A stretch of 37,478 nucleotides of DNA from Entrophospora sp. SA101. Taxonomy: Eukaryota; Glomeromycota; Glomeromycetes; Entrophosporales; Entrophosporaceae. Positions within the stretch are counted from its first letter, which is position 1. Each line of letters opens with the position of its first letter. A program made the position numbers and the translations under genes. The notes beneath the pieces are model-generated. The model was not told the DNA's origin and ran no database searches. It saw only the letters and a list, made by a program, of their open reading frames with translations. Positions 1 through 9,752 of this stretch are shown one piece after another. The DNA lies in assembly GCA_958430865.1 (NCBI GenBank), contig CAUDNR010000184.1, forward strand, positions 987 to 38,464, written 5' to 3'.

Positions 1-474
1 ATTGTGGTTATTAAATATATTTAATAATATTATTATTCTAGAACACATTCTAATTATTTTATATATTTAAATATATGTATTTTATACCCACAATCCAGGA
101 CCGCTCCTTAAATAACAGAAAACTGACAAATTTAATAGCCCATATATTTTTAAGTAAATATAGTTTTTTACTTTTGATTTACACAGGTTGATATAAAATT
201 TTTTTTATGTAACATAATAAATGCATGACTTTCTATGGGGGCGAAAAATCGATTATTATTATATGAAATTTAAAAAATTTGTCCGGATCGGCATTAATTA
301 AATCCTTTCCTTAACTGGTGGATCACAAATTAATTAAAATGTTGAAAGCTATCATCACTTTGCCACATTCATCAAATCCAAGAAAAAAGTTGAACGCAGT
401 TAAAATAAATCACGTGACTATATTTTTGTCAAAAAATTAATTTCTATGTACTATTCATTATTTCTTCCATAATA
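1..474. other. AT-rich non-coding stretch
   Basis: No gene is visible. Positions 311-327 carry a 17-base string that recurs exactly at 14826-14842 in the same orientation, so both are probably ends of one dispersed repeat. An isolated CACGTG hexamer lies at 411-416; nothing ties it to a gene. Confidence 0.5.
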
Positions 475-779
475 TTAAATTGTTAGACCTTTCTTATAGC
501 ACTCCATATACTTTACTGATCTTAATGCATACTTTCTTACTTGTTTCAATGTTACAGAATCAAAGGCCCTATGTATATTTTCTTGTAAACCTTTCCAGGT
601 ATAATCACAATGTTGCCTTACATACCTTTTGGCAGCACCCCAATACATTTCTATATAGTTCAATTCACAATAGAATTTTGAATAAAATACCACTTTATGA
701 CCTTTTGCATCAATTTTCCTTGGAGTAGAGGTTTTTGATTTTTGAAATCAAGCTGGAAAGCTAAAATATACATGTCAAG
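475..779 (-). pseudogene. C-terminal fragment of a Tc1/mariner-like DDE transposase
   Basis: Read on the minus strand, this is the end of a DDE transposase of the kind dispersed in fungal genomes. The diagnostic block is FYCELNYIEMYWGAAKRY, where the Glu of NYIE is the expected third catalytic acid, followed by the tail MECYKKGLT. Upstream of about position 715 the homologous reading (LAFQLDFKNQKPLLQ) sits in a different frame, so there is a small indel. The catalytic N-terminal two thirds are absent and no start codon is credible. An 82-residue plus-strand reading over the same bases is a shadow. Family assignment rests on recognised motifs. Confidence 0.75.
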
Positions 780-896
780 CTTTCTTCAAGAAAGTAAATA
801 TTGAAAAAAGATTTCTTCCTAATTTTTGCTAATCATATGAACGCATGTAAGATAAATTGGGCCAAAATTATAAAATTTGGAAAATTTTATAAGAAT

Positions 897-1371
897 CAGT
901 GTTGAAAATTCAATCGGGTGTGTCACGTTATATAAATTTCCATGTGCTCGAAAATATTTCAGTACTATAAAAACAATAATAGAGAAATGAATTTATTCAA
1001 TTATGGCAACATATTTTGGATACTGATGGTTACTTTTCTTTTAATTATCCAACTATAGTAATAGTTCTTCAAATAGCACTTCTTATACCTCTTTCTAATG
1101 CTCATGTAGAAAGAATATTTTCTCAAATGAAATTAATTAAAAACATTTGAGAAATAAAATGCATCAAAATACATTAGATGATTTATTAAATAGTCCAGAA
1201 ATTGAAAATTTCGATTTTTTAAAAGCATATGAAAATTGGGAAAGTAAAAAGACAAGGAGAAATATTTAATTTAATTTTTTATTTTGTAAATTATTTCTTC
1301 ATAATAAAAAAAAATAGACGTACACACGATTTGTGTAACGTTATACGTCACCGACTGAATTTTCAACACTG
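897..1371 (+). mobile_element. Internally deleted hAT element with intact ends
   Basis: The ends form terminal inverted repeats. The left starts CAGTGTTGAAAATTCA at 897; the right end, read in reverse complement from 1371, gives the same 16 bases and then TCGG after one mismatch. The 8 bases before the element (889-896, ATAAGAAT) are repeated exactly after it (1372-1379). A CAGTG terminus plus an 8-bp duplication is the hAT signature. The 475-bp element encodes only the last part of a hAT transposase, so it is a non-autonomous deletion derivative that could move only if a full-length relative supplied transposase. Confidence 0.9.
983..1269 (+). pseudogene. hAT transposase C-terminal dimerisation domain remnant
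   Basis: This open stretch inside the hAT element contains the classic hAT dimerisation motif PLSNAHVERIFSQMKLIKN, then continues after a one-base frameshift near 1148 as LRNKMHQNTLDDLLN and ends at a stop at 1267-1269. In intact hAT proteins this region follows the RNase H-like catalytic core, which is missing here together with the BED finger. The piece cannot be active alone. Its position entirely inside matched terminal repeats shows that it is the retained 3' end of the original transposase gene. Confidence 0.85.
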
Positions 1372-1550
1372 ATAAGAATCACATGATTTTTAAAAGAGGC
1401 AAGCAATATTTTTTTTATCAAACATCGTCTTTATTAAGCACCCGACATTTCCTTTTTAGGTTTTAAAATTAGTCAAATTCATGACATTACGCAGTATATA
1501 ATAGCAAGTTTTGGAAAATTGTAATTTACATTTGTGCACAATAATATTCA

Positions 1551-3300
1551 ATGGATTTGCATTCAATTGTTTACGTGGAGACAACAAATTCTAATCTTAT
1601 ATGTTGTATCTGTAGAACACCTTTCGTAGAGCCTGTCGTTTTAGAGTCTTGCGGGTATATTTCTTTTTATTTTCTAATTTTCAAAATTGCAAATTACTTT
1701 CTAAAAAAATATATAAATATTTTTAGTCATACATTTTGCAAGTTGTGCATTAATCAATCCATAACTTCAACAAAATCAATATGTCCAATTGATCGTTCTC
1801 CTTTATCTGATACAAAAAACCAACTTAAACCTGCTTCAAAATTAATAGTTAATATGGTAAACGAATTGTTGGTTTATTGTCCAAATAGAGAACTAGGTTG
1901 TTCTCATGTTGGAGAACGTCAACTCATACATTCTCATATAAAAGATGATTGTATGTATCTGGAAATTCAATGTTGTTTAGAAGAATGTAAAGAAATTTTT
2001 TTGAGAAAAGATCTATCAAAACACATAGAAAAATGTCTGCCAAAAATTGTTGATGATTGTGAATTATGCAATTTAAAAAAAAAATCATTTTCATCCAAGG
2101 TAATTTAAATAGAAAGATCCAATTGATTGGTTGTTTGTTTGTTTATTTAATAAATATTATTTTCATTTTCAATTAATTATTTTCTTTATTTATTCTTGCC
2201 ATTTTTGTTTTTAAAGGACCTTCAGATATCTTCTGAAAATTTTATTTGTCAAGATTGTCATTCAGCCTTTTCTCAATCTCAATTTTCACAACATATTAAA
2301 CAATGTCCAGTAAAGGTTGTTTCATGTTTACATTCTCAATTTGGTTGTAAATGGTCAGGTCAACAGCATGACTTATTGAATAATCACATCAAAATCTGTG
2401 TTTATGAATCGTTAAAGGATTTCTTTACTATATATAAACAACATTCTGACACAATCAATCAAGAAAATCAACAGCTAAAATCAAAATTAAATCAGCTAAA
2501 TAGTTCGGTTGACATACTACAAAATCAATTTGTCACAATTTCAAATCAATTATCATCCATTCTCTATCGTTATGAACTATACATTGAAAATCCAATCAAT
2601 ACTAACATTTCTCCAATAATTATTGGTAACAATAATGGCGATAGCAATGATATCAATAACAATATTGGCAATAGTAATAATAGTAATATCATAATTAACC
2701 ATGAAGATCACTCTACTCTATTATCAACTCATGAGTTGTTATTATCTGATAATGATAGAATTAACAATGAGATTCAATTATTAAATGAAAACCTGATAGA
2801 CTTGGAGTTTAAACAAAATGATGCTTTAATGAAAGAAACTCTAAAAATTCAACAAGAGGTTACTTCTCTCAAAAGTACATGCAATTCATTGAAAATGCAA
2901 ATTAATTATTTATTGATGGAAAGAAGGACTACAGGAACTGGCGTCAGTGCTGGCGAAAACCCTTCAAAATTATCACAATCAATTCATAATGCCAACAACA
3001 GCTCTTCATCAGTTCAAATGTCACAAGGTATACTCTTGATTGTTGTTATTAATGATGATAACAATTTTGATTTTTTTTAACGATTACTTTATTCACTATA
3101 ACTAAACAAAACAGAAAATGGATCTTATATTAAATCAAATCATAGCAATATGAAACAGCTTTCTCGTAAAATAGGCTCACTATATACTGGTAAATTATAT
3201 TAATATATTTTTCAAAATTAATTTAATATCAAAAAATTTGATAGATGATAATAATAAATTTTCTTTTTTACAAGAATTCCCTAGGCACGAAAAACTTTGA
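1551..3300 (+). CDS. RING finger and TRAF-type zinc finger protein (probable E3 ubiquitin ligase)
   Basis: Five exons join in frame: 1551-1654, 1727-2099, 2217-3027, 3115-3189 and 3245-3300, giving about 472 residues; all four introns are GT-AG. The N-terminal RING has ligands C18, C21, C34, H36, C39, C42, C54 and D57; the final Asp replaces Cys, as in several TRAF-related RINGs (CPID). Cys/His TRAF-type zinc fingers follow at about residues 85-225, then a coiled coil (roughly 250-285), an Asn-rich tract and a second coiled segment. There is no TRAF-C/MATH domain. The expected role is ubiquitin transfer on a trimerising scaffold, with substrate unknown. The first three exons are firm; the last two are inferred from splice sites and phase. 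Confidence 0.85.
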
Positions 3301-4895
3301 TTACTTTGATCTTTATTTATTTGTATAGATGTTACAATAAACAAAAAAGGTAAAAGAGCATCACGCCGATTTAATGTGATTTCTTTCTAACTATTTCTTT
3401 ATTTTCAAATGCCTGCCTCTATTCAACAACATTTGATAATGTTTACACTCAATATTTTAATATTGTAATACTTTCACCAAATTAGCATATTTGTCATTTT
3501 CCTCTCCCTCTGCTTCTACTTGCCTCCAATTGATTTCTCATAAACCCATCGAGGATAAATAAACAAAACTACTATTTATTAACTTTACTATGTTCCTCCT
3601 TTTCACATACTATAAATTTTTTGTTCCTTACCAGTTTATCTTTCATCCTCTAATTGTGTCATTTAGATTATTTGTATTATAATTAAGGCTCGAAACCAAA
3701 TTCGAACCAGTAATTTTGGGATAGAATAATTCAAACCATCAAAACTATTTGAAATTCGAAATATTCATTGCTTTTTTAGTGAATATCTCGAACTGAATTG
3801 TATCTACCTGTGTTTTTTTTTATTGGTTTATTTATTAACAATTCAATTTTTTGAGTAAGATCTTTTCATAAAGATATTTTTTTAATAACATGAGACACTG
3901 TTGTCCAAGAATTCTAGATATATTGTAATTAAGTACATTGTTTTTATAAAGATTAATGATTTTACCACATTGAATTTGGCATTCTGGGCTTAAAACTTTG
4001 TTCAAAAAAAGATGGTTTTAATTGTCTAGTTAAGTGATTATTCTAACAAGAGAAGTTTATTAACAAAATTAGGGAAAGTCCAAACTAATAATTTCAAACC
4101 CGTCAACTGCAAGATGAATTGGATAAGTTGTTGTAGGTGAGATAATTGTGGACCCAGATACATAAGAAGTACTTTGACTTTTCAATTTCACCTTCATTTA
4201 ATAAATGTAATTGTACACAATGAATCTCGTTCGATTTAACAGATATTTAACCATATGCAAAATATCAATTTTCCGCAATAGTTTCTAAATTTGTACTAGT
4301 AAAATATCTGTTAAATCGATGATTTTCTGTGTTGTGATTTCTGTGATACAGTCAAGCCTTCGTTTCGAGAATTTTTTTTTTATTAAATTTTTTAAATATA
4401 TTAATATAACTACAGGGCCTGAAAGGTTGGTTTCATGGTGAACTTATTAGTTTACGGTCTTTTTTTTATGTAACTGTAATAAATAAAATTATGTGACATT
4501 ACCTCATCGTAAAAAAAAAGTGCACCCCTTGGGAATGAGAGAAACAAAGCATTTCATTGGTTACATGTGTCACAATTGATTGTATTTTGCCTCATTGTTT
4601 TTATTGTTTTTAAAGTAATATCTATCGAGAGAATTAACCAGTTAAGAATTAAATAGAAGATTTTATTTTTTTAATGAAATAAAATTCTTGATTCATGTCT
4701 TATTTATAATAATTTCAACTACATAAACTTTTCTGTCTGCCCTCTTGTTCTTTTGTTCTAATAAACTTTGTATTTATTAAAAGAAAGAGTTCTTTATTCT
4801 CCTGTCACTTAATAAAGTGAACAATTTTTTACTTTCTTGTTACAAATTAATTCTTTATCATCTCTTACTAATAATAAATTAATTCTTTATATCTA
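3301..4895. other. Gene-free AT-rich stretch with transposon-end-like sequence
   Basis: No coding segment could be supported. At 3684 a sequence beginning TAAGGCTCGAAACCAAATTC resembles the ends of the hAT-like element at 8125-9030, but no matching right end was found. At about 4352 a CAGTCAAGCCTTCG-type start resembles a pogo-family terminus, and a pogo-like coding remnant lies 950 bases downstream. Otherwise there are homopolymer-rich spacers. Confidence 0.4.
4231..4319. repeat. 18-bp perfect inverted repeat (foldback)
   Basis: Bases 4231-4248 (TCGATTTAACAGATATTT) are the exact reverse complement of 4302-4319, separated by 53 bases. It may be a short foldback element; flanking target duplications were not clear. 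Confidence 0.7.
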
Positions 4896-5047
4896 TACAT
4901 GCAGCCCAAAGAATTTTGACACTGTTATAAAGGGGTGTTACACTTATGTTTTTAATAGTGAGTGCCATAATTAATTTCTACTTTCTACCATCAAAATTGG
5001 AATCATTTTGGCCATCAAAATCACCAAACCAATTTGGGCTGTATGTA
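4896..5047. repeat. Short foldback (MITE-like) element, about 152 bp
   Basis: The 15-base ends, TACATGCAGCCCAAA at 4896 and the reverse complement of 5033-5047, match at 14 of 15 positions. The flanks on both sides carry a similar string, TTACTAATAATAAATT, near 4867 and 5058, so either the element lies in a local duplication or its ends were copied with it. It has no coding capacity. TA-ended termini would fit a Tc1/mariner-type MITE, but the target duplication is ambiguous because the ends are themselves palindromic. Confidence 0.5.
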
Positions 5048-5299
5048 TATTTATATCCCTTACTAATAATAAATTTTATTCTTTATATTCTTTATCATCA
5101 TTACTAAGTATAAAAATCAATTCTTTATTTTTTTGTTACATTACAAGGAAAAATTGATTTATAACATAAGTTGCACAATTTTTATTGGAAAATGATCTGT
5201 GAAAGCCACTATATGCATTTAGAGAGGGAAAAAGACCATGCAGTGCAGGGGAAGGGATGTGCATTTACCTCTAATCCTCAAGCTTGGGAATGAATGAGT

Positions 5300-5608
5300 G
5301 TGCACTTAGAATGGTTGACTGCAATTGCATTTCAACAAATTCACATGACAATTGAGCAACAAATAATGAATCATTTTAATTGCTGGGAAATTATTCCTTT
5401 ATCAAATGGGGAATTACCCAACAATGAAACCAAATCATCAAAATAATGAAATCAATAATTACCTTTTTCTTTGCCATTATCAGCAGAAGAATATATTTAG
5501 ATTGATAATGAAGTGGAAGATAATGAAATGTTAACAGAAGAAGAAATTGGCACATCAACATATAAAACTCAATTAATGCTGCTGCTGACACCTTTAAACA
5601 GTGTATAA
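5300..5608 (+). pseudogene. Decayed C-terminal end of a pogo/CENP-B-like transposase
   Basis: Two plus-strand readings look like the tail of a pogo-family DDE protein. The first carries LEWLTAIAFQQIHMTIEQQ and then NCWEIIPLS, reminiscent of the conserved SxxTIxNCWxxxGI segment. The second, after stops and a frame change near 5450, carries NEVEDNEMLTEEEI, an acidic tail of the kind seen at the end of these proteins. Several stops make it non-functional. The assignment rests on pattern memory and is moderate. An antisense reading of 66 residues here is a shadow. Confidence 0.4.
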
Positions 5609-6888
5609 TTTTCTTTAACAGGGGTGATATTGAAATATATTACAATGAATCTAAAGCTTTTCAAATAAATTACATTTATTTTTTGACTACCATCTATTTA
5701 TCTGAGACCCGTGAATACATCTGATATTAATCATTTTCACAGTAAAATATTCACTGTCACTTTGGGGGATTTGGGACAAAACCAACAGGGTGATACTTGT
5801 GTGTCTGTGCTCTCTAGAGTCTTAATAACCTAAATGATTTTACTAAGTAGGTGCAGTTCATGGCTTACCCATCACTCAAATGATGTTTAACTCATCATTT
5901 GAGTTAGAATTTTAACACAAAATCTAACCAAATTGTGAACATGCATCAAAATCAGCTATATATCTCTAATCACATTCAAGCCATTGTTATTAGCTCTAAA
6001 GCCTAAAAAGTTATGCAATCTAAAATTCTAACCAAAAGATCTAACAAAAATTTTCATAATAACACCTCAAGGTAAGAAAATCCAACAAAATTTTAGGATA
6101 TCAAGGGATTAAAACAGAAAACTTTCATAATGCCACATGTATGTCAAATCTTTATAGAGTATTGGTCTCATAAGGCAAGAAAATATAACCAAAAAGATTT
6201 CAATACTCATAGGTCCTCATGCCCAAAAAATTGCTAAGAAAATAAAGCATTTTTGGCTTTTCCTGATAAAAACTGTCCTTGGATAAAACTGCTCAGATTA
6301 AATTCCCAATATATGGAAAATTTCAGACTCCTAGAGCTCATGGTCCAAAAAGCCTAACAAAAAGTGGATATGAAATAAAGCTAAAGCATTTTTAGCCTAT
6401 TTTCAAAAAAATTGTCCTTTGATAAAAACAGCTTAGACCAATATCCTGATATATAAAGTTCATTCTATTCAGAGCCATACTTTAGAGCTTTTCATGAATC
6501 TTTGATAGAATTCAGAGATATAAAACCCTCTGGTATGCAATGGACATCCCACACTCATAGCATGAGGGGTGTTTTTTAACCTTATAGTAAAGTTGACACT
6601 CTTCAGGATGCATGCAAGCATTTACACAGATGGCTCCAGAATTATATATGAAGTCAAGATTAAGACGATTTAGTATTAATTTCAGGGTTGAAATGGTTGA
6701 AATTATGTCATATCACATGATTTATTATAATTTCAAAATTAATTATCTTGAGAACTGGTGATGAAACATGGCTCATTAGATAGAATAGTCTCATAAGGAG
6801 GATTCAAATAATTGCCCATCTTATCAATAAATGGCAAACCAAAATATTTCAATAATCTCAATAAGAAGGAAAATTATCAGCTGAAGGT
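5609..6888. other. Gene-free stretch
   Basis: No coding region is visible on either strand. It holds a 12-bp perfect hairpin (5874-5885 with 5893-5904, 7-base loop, ACTCAAATGATG arms) and the diverged tandem duplication at 6205-6480. It is less AT-rich and has fewer homopolymers than its surroundings, as expected of old repeat sequence. Confidence 0.4.
6205..6480. repeat. Diverged tandem duplication, unit about 140 bp
   Basis: Two successive blocks share an order of landmarks: CTCATG, a CCAAAAA run, AAAGCATTTTT at 6244 and again at 6383, then TTGTCCTT or CTGTCCTT, GATAAAA, and ATATCCTGATATA or a close variant. The offset is about 139 bases. The copies are clearly diverged. Confidence 0.55.
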
Positions 6889-7002
6889 ATGTTAAATAAA
6901 AATAATGAAATTGAACTTGACAATATCCCTTCACCTCAACAAATTAAAAATTGGATATCTAGATTTAGTCAGCATCATAAAAAGCAAGCAGCTGAGTATT
7001 AA
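6889..7002 (+). pseudogene. Short unrecognised coding remnant
   Basis: An open stretch of 37 codons from an ATG at 6889 to TAA at 7000-7002 has protein-like composition, including LDNIPSPQQIKNWISRF and HHKKQAAEY. The bases before the ATG carry stops, so it looks like the 3' end of a former repeat-encoded protein. I do not recognise the family. Confidence 0.3.
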
Positions 7003-7638
7003 TACATAATATTTATTATTTGTTTGATTAAAATTATTTAGGGGCTGGTTATGCTGTCTTAAACCATAGGCATGCTTTACTACATTGTAATTATAGCAAG
7101 AGTTTTCACACCAATGCCTTTATTTATTACCAATCACAAAAAAATATCTATTTTTAGTGGTGATCGGCAGCAATAAAAAAAATTTAAATATGGTGAAAGA
7201 CCACAAATTGATCAGTAATTCAAATTTCATGAATTACATCTCATCAGACTCACGCCATTGAGAGAATTCGAATAGTAGTTATTTTGTCCAAAACAACCAG
7301 ATATTGGCCGAGTTATGACAATTTGAAGCTTTTGATTAAATTTTCTGTATGTTCAGGACGTAATTTCGACTATTTCGATTTTCAATTCGACTTTTGACCT
7401 CTCAGGTCAAAATGATTCGACTTTTAGGTTTAATTTCGAATTTATATATAACCGAAATTATGGATATAGTAATAGGGCAAGAATAATCACCTGCATTTTT
7501 GAATATAGAAAAAATTATTTAAAACAAATCGGTTAGACCTAATGCTGTGGTTATACATGTGCAACTCTACAAAAAATCTCAAAAGAAAGAATCCATGCAA
7601 GCCTCAAAATCCTGCACCTGTGTAAGCGTCACTCCTTA
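7003..7638. other. Gene-free stretch with small hairpin
   Basis: There is no supported gene. Bases 7392-7412 form a perfect 9-bp hairpin (TTTTGACCT / AGGTCAAAA with a 3-base loop) within several ATTCGAC repeats, which resembles decayed hAT-type subterminal sequence. Confidence 0.35.
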
Positions 7639-8124
7639 TCAGAGCCTGAAATAATTCCTAATTCTGAGTCTAAGCCAAATCAAAATCTTAAACCAATTCC
7701 TAGTTCAGATACTTTGTCCGTTCTGAGTATGCAATTTCAAGAGATAAAAAATCCCAATGATAGAAGGCCAGATGAGACTGTTAAACAATGGGGATCGAGA
7801 TTACAAAAAAATTAAGGATCTAAGTGATACAGATTGTGACCAACCAAAAAAATTTGGCCGAAACCAGAGCTCTTTATGATGAATTATTTCAATTAGACCC
7901 AAATGTATATATCCCGCAAAGGCCTTTAACAGAAGAAGAGCAAGGATTAGAGCATTTCATTCTTCTTTATATGAAACACAAAAAATGATTATTCAAAGAA
8001 AATAGAATGGTGTGTTAAGATGCAGGCGAAAGGCGAGTTCACAACCAAGCATAGCTGTGCAGCAAAATTATGAAATAGAAGTGTCAATGCAGCCAGAAAT
8101 AACCACTCGGTCTTCAGTCATATG

Positions 8125-9030
8125 TAAGACTCTGAACGAATCAATGAAATTCGAACCGATTCTAAATCGAATTCACTCGTGTTTGTTTCGATTCCGATTC
8201 GAATCAATCACTGGTAGAAAAAAATGTAATTCACAAAGATTCCACATAGTGAAATCATTGAGCATAACAACCGTTTTTACAATATTTTTACAATAGCTTC
8301 TGTAATATTTCACTAGTATTTGTAAAACAGTTGTAAAAACGGTTGTTATGCTCAATGATTTCACTATGTGGAATCTTTGTGAATTACATTTTTTCTACCA
8401 GTGAATATACACCATCTATGAAACATGATTTGATTTGATTCGGATCGATATACACTAATACTATCTAATGCATATAAATAAAATAATTCAATGAAAAATC
8501 ATTTGTTCCAGCGAATCTTGTTTCAACGAATTATAATTAATTCGCATTGAATTTTTGCTTCACATATAAAGCTCGTTGAAACGCGAGTTCCTGATGCGTA
8601 CTACCTTATAAAGAAATATATGTGGAATAGGTACTATTATTGAATACATACTAATACGGAGTATACCTACTAACACAGAAAAGTGAACTTTCCCATATCT
8701 AAACACGCGAAAACGGCACGGTGTAGGTGACTTCCGCATTAAAATGCATTTTTAATGTACAGAAACCAAATGAAAGAATGTTCCCGTGCAGGTTTCCGTG
8801 CAGTTTTGTATTTTTAGGTGAATTTTTCTAATTATAATGCATTCCGTATCAAAATATGTTTTTTCCATATGTTCATTCTGCATCTATTCAGATTTGTTGA
8901 AATAAAATTTGACTGTGCGTTACTTTCTCTGGTCATTATTTTTAAAATTTTAAAATATAATAAAAATCCGATTTAGATCGAATCGAGTCGCTTTAAAATC
9001 CAACTCGATTTGATTCGTTTGAAGCCTTAT
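8125..9030. mobile_element. Non-autonomous hAT-like element
   Basis: The 8-bp string GTCATATG occurs immediately before (8117-8124) and after (9031-9038) this segment. The ends are imperfect inverted repeats: left TAAGACTCTGAACGAATCAA, right (reverse complement) ATAAGGCTTCAAACGAATCA. An 8-bp duplication and a TAA-type end fit the hAT superfamily. The interior is non-coding and rich in TTCGATT-like subterminal repeats. It is itself interrupted by the 195-bp foldback element at 8209-8403; without that the element is about 708 bp. Confidence 0.7.
8209..8403. mobile_element. CACTA-like (EnSpm/CMC) MITE with 74-bp arms
   Basis: The left arm (8209-8282) and right arm (8331-8403) are reverse complements with a single one-base length difference in an A run. 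The ends are CACTGGTAGAAAA and its complement, that is CACTG...CAGTG, and the flanking 3 bases are AAT on both sides (8206-8208, 8404-8406). A CACTR terminus plus a 3-bp duplication is the CACTA signature. The 48-base centre is non-coding. The nearly mirror-image open readings on both strands here come from the palindrome and are not genes. The near-perfect arms suggest recent insertion. Confidence 0.85.
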
Positions 9031-9128
9031 GTCATATGCGTGAAATAATGGAACAGGGCCAGGACTTTTTAGCAGATGATGATCCCAGTAAGACTGTATC
9101 ACACATATACCCTCTCTCTCATATATAA

Positions 9129-9752
9129 TATGATTAGATCAACTCTTAAATGGTTGGTTGGACCTAATATTTCTAAAAGTAGGAATATGAAAGTCCATGC
9201 TTTCTAATTTAAAATGAAATATTTTTTAAAATGTATTATTGATCTATCCAATCAATACATATTCTTGATCCATTACATTCTCACTGCATATGCACATTCA
9301 ACATTTTTTTAAATTCCTGTAGTATATTATTTCTTTAAACTCGTTTTCCATTAAACGTTTTAATGCATCTAGTCCTCGGTAACCAATTTATTGTAAACAA
9401 CTGAATCTTTAAAATCTATTTTTTTGAAAGTCTTAGATTACGATGTGGTCTTAAATGGTCAGCAGGTCAATTTCTATTACGCGTAAAAAAGAACGGTAAA
9501 GTTGTACGCGTTGAATTATCTACTACTATAAATTTTTTTGTGCACATCGAAATTCACTATTTTTAAAGATTTAGCATTAATATCAAATCATATGAAAAAC
9601 CATGATGTTTTGTTTTATGTAAATAATGGATAAAAAAATTGATTTTCTTTTATTATTAAAATTAATTTTTTTAATTATTAAAAAATCATCTCACAAAAAA
9701 TCTATCAATTAATATTTGGATTTTTCCATTTTATTATTGTTTACTTGCAATT
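9129..9752. other. AT-rich spacer upstream of the MYSM1-like gene
   Basis: No coding or repeat structure could be supported. The promoter of the downstream gene must lie in or near its right end; no clear element stands out from the poly-A/T background. Confidence 0.4.

Larger units (their letters stand above)
7639..9128 (+). pseudogene. Degraded repeat-encoded protein split by a nested insertion
   Basis: Protein-like readings occur in alternating frames. They include SDTLSVLSMQFQEIKNPNDR and DETVKQWGSRLQ, then ALYDELFQLDPNVYIPQRPL, then NAARNNHSVFSHM up to 8124. Removing the 8125-9030 element and one copy of the 8-bp duplication continues the last reading as REIMEQGQDFLADDDPSK after 9038, which supports both the coding nature and the insertion. 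Internal stops and at least two frameshifts show it was already decaying. It could be a retroelement Gag-like protein or a repeated host family; no diagnostic motif is visible. Confidence 0.45.

Noticed and set aside
480..728. Plus-strand 82-codon reading
   Set aside because: It is antisense to the clearly recognisable transposase fragment.
5874..5904. Perfect 12-bp hairpin as a terminator
   Set aside because: The window is eukaryotic and no transcript ends there; it is reported only as sequence structure.
8012..8364. Overlapping open readings on both strands (94 and 63 codons) with matching protein segments
   Set aside because: They arise from the palindromic arms of the CACTA-like MITE and are not genes.
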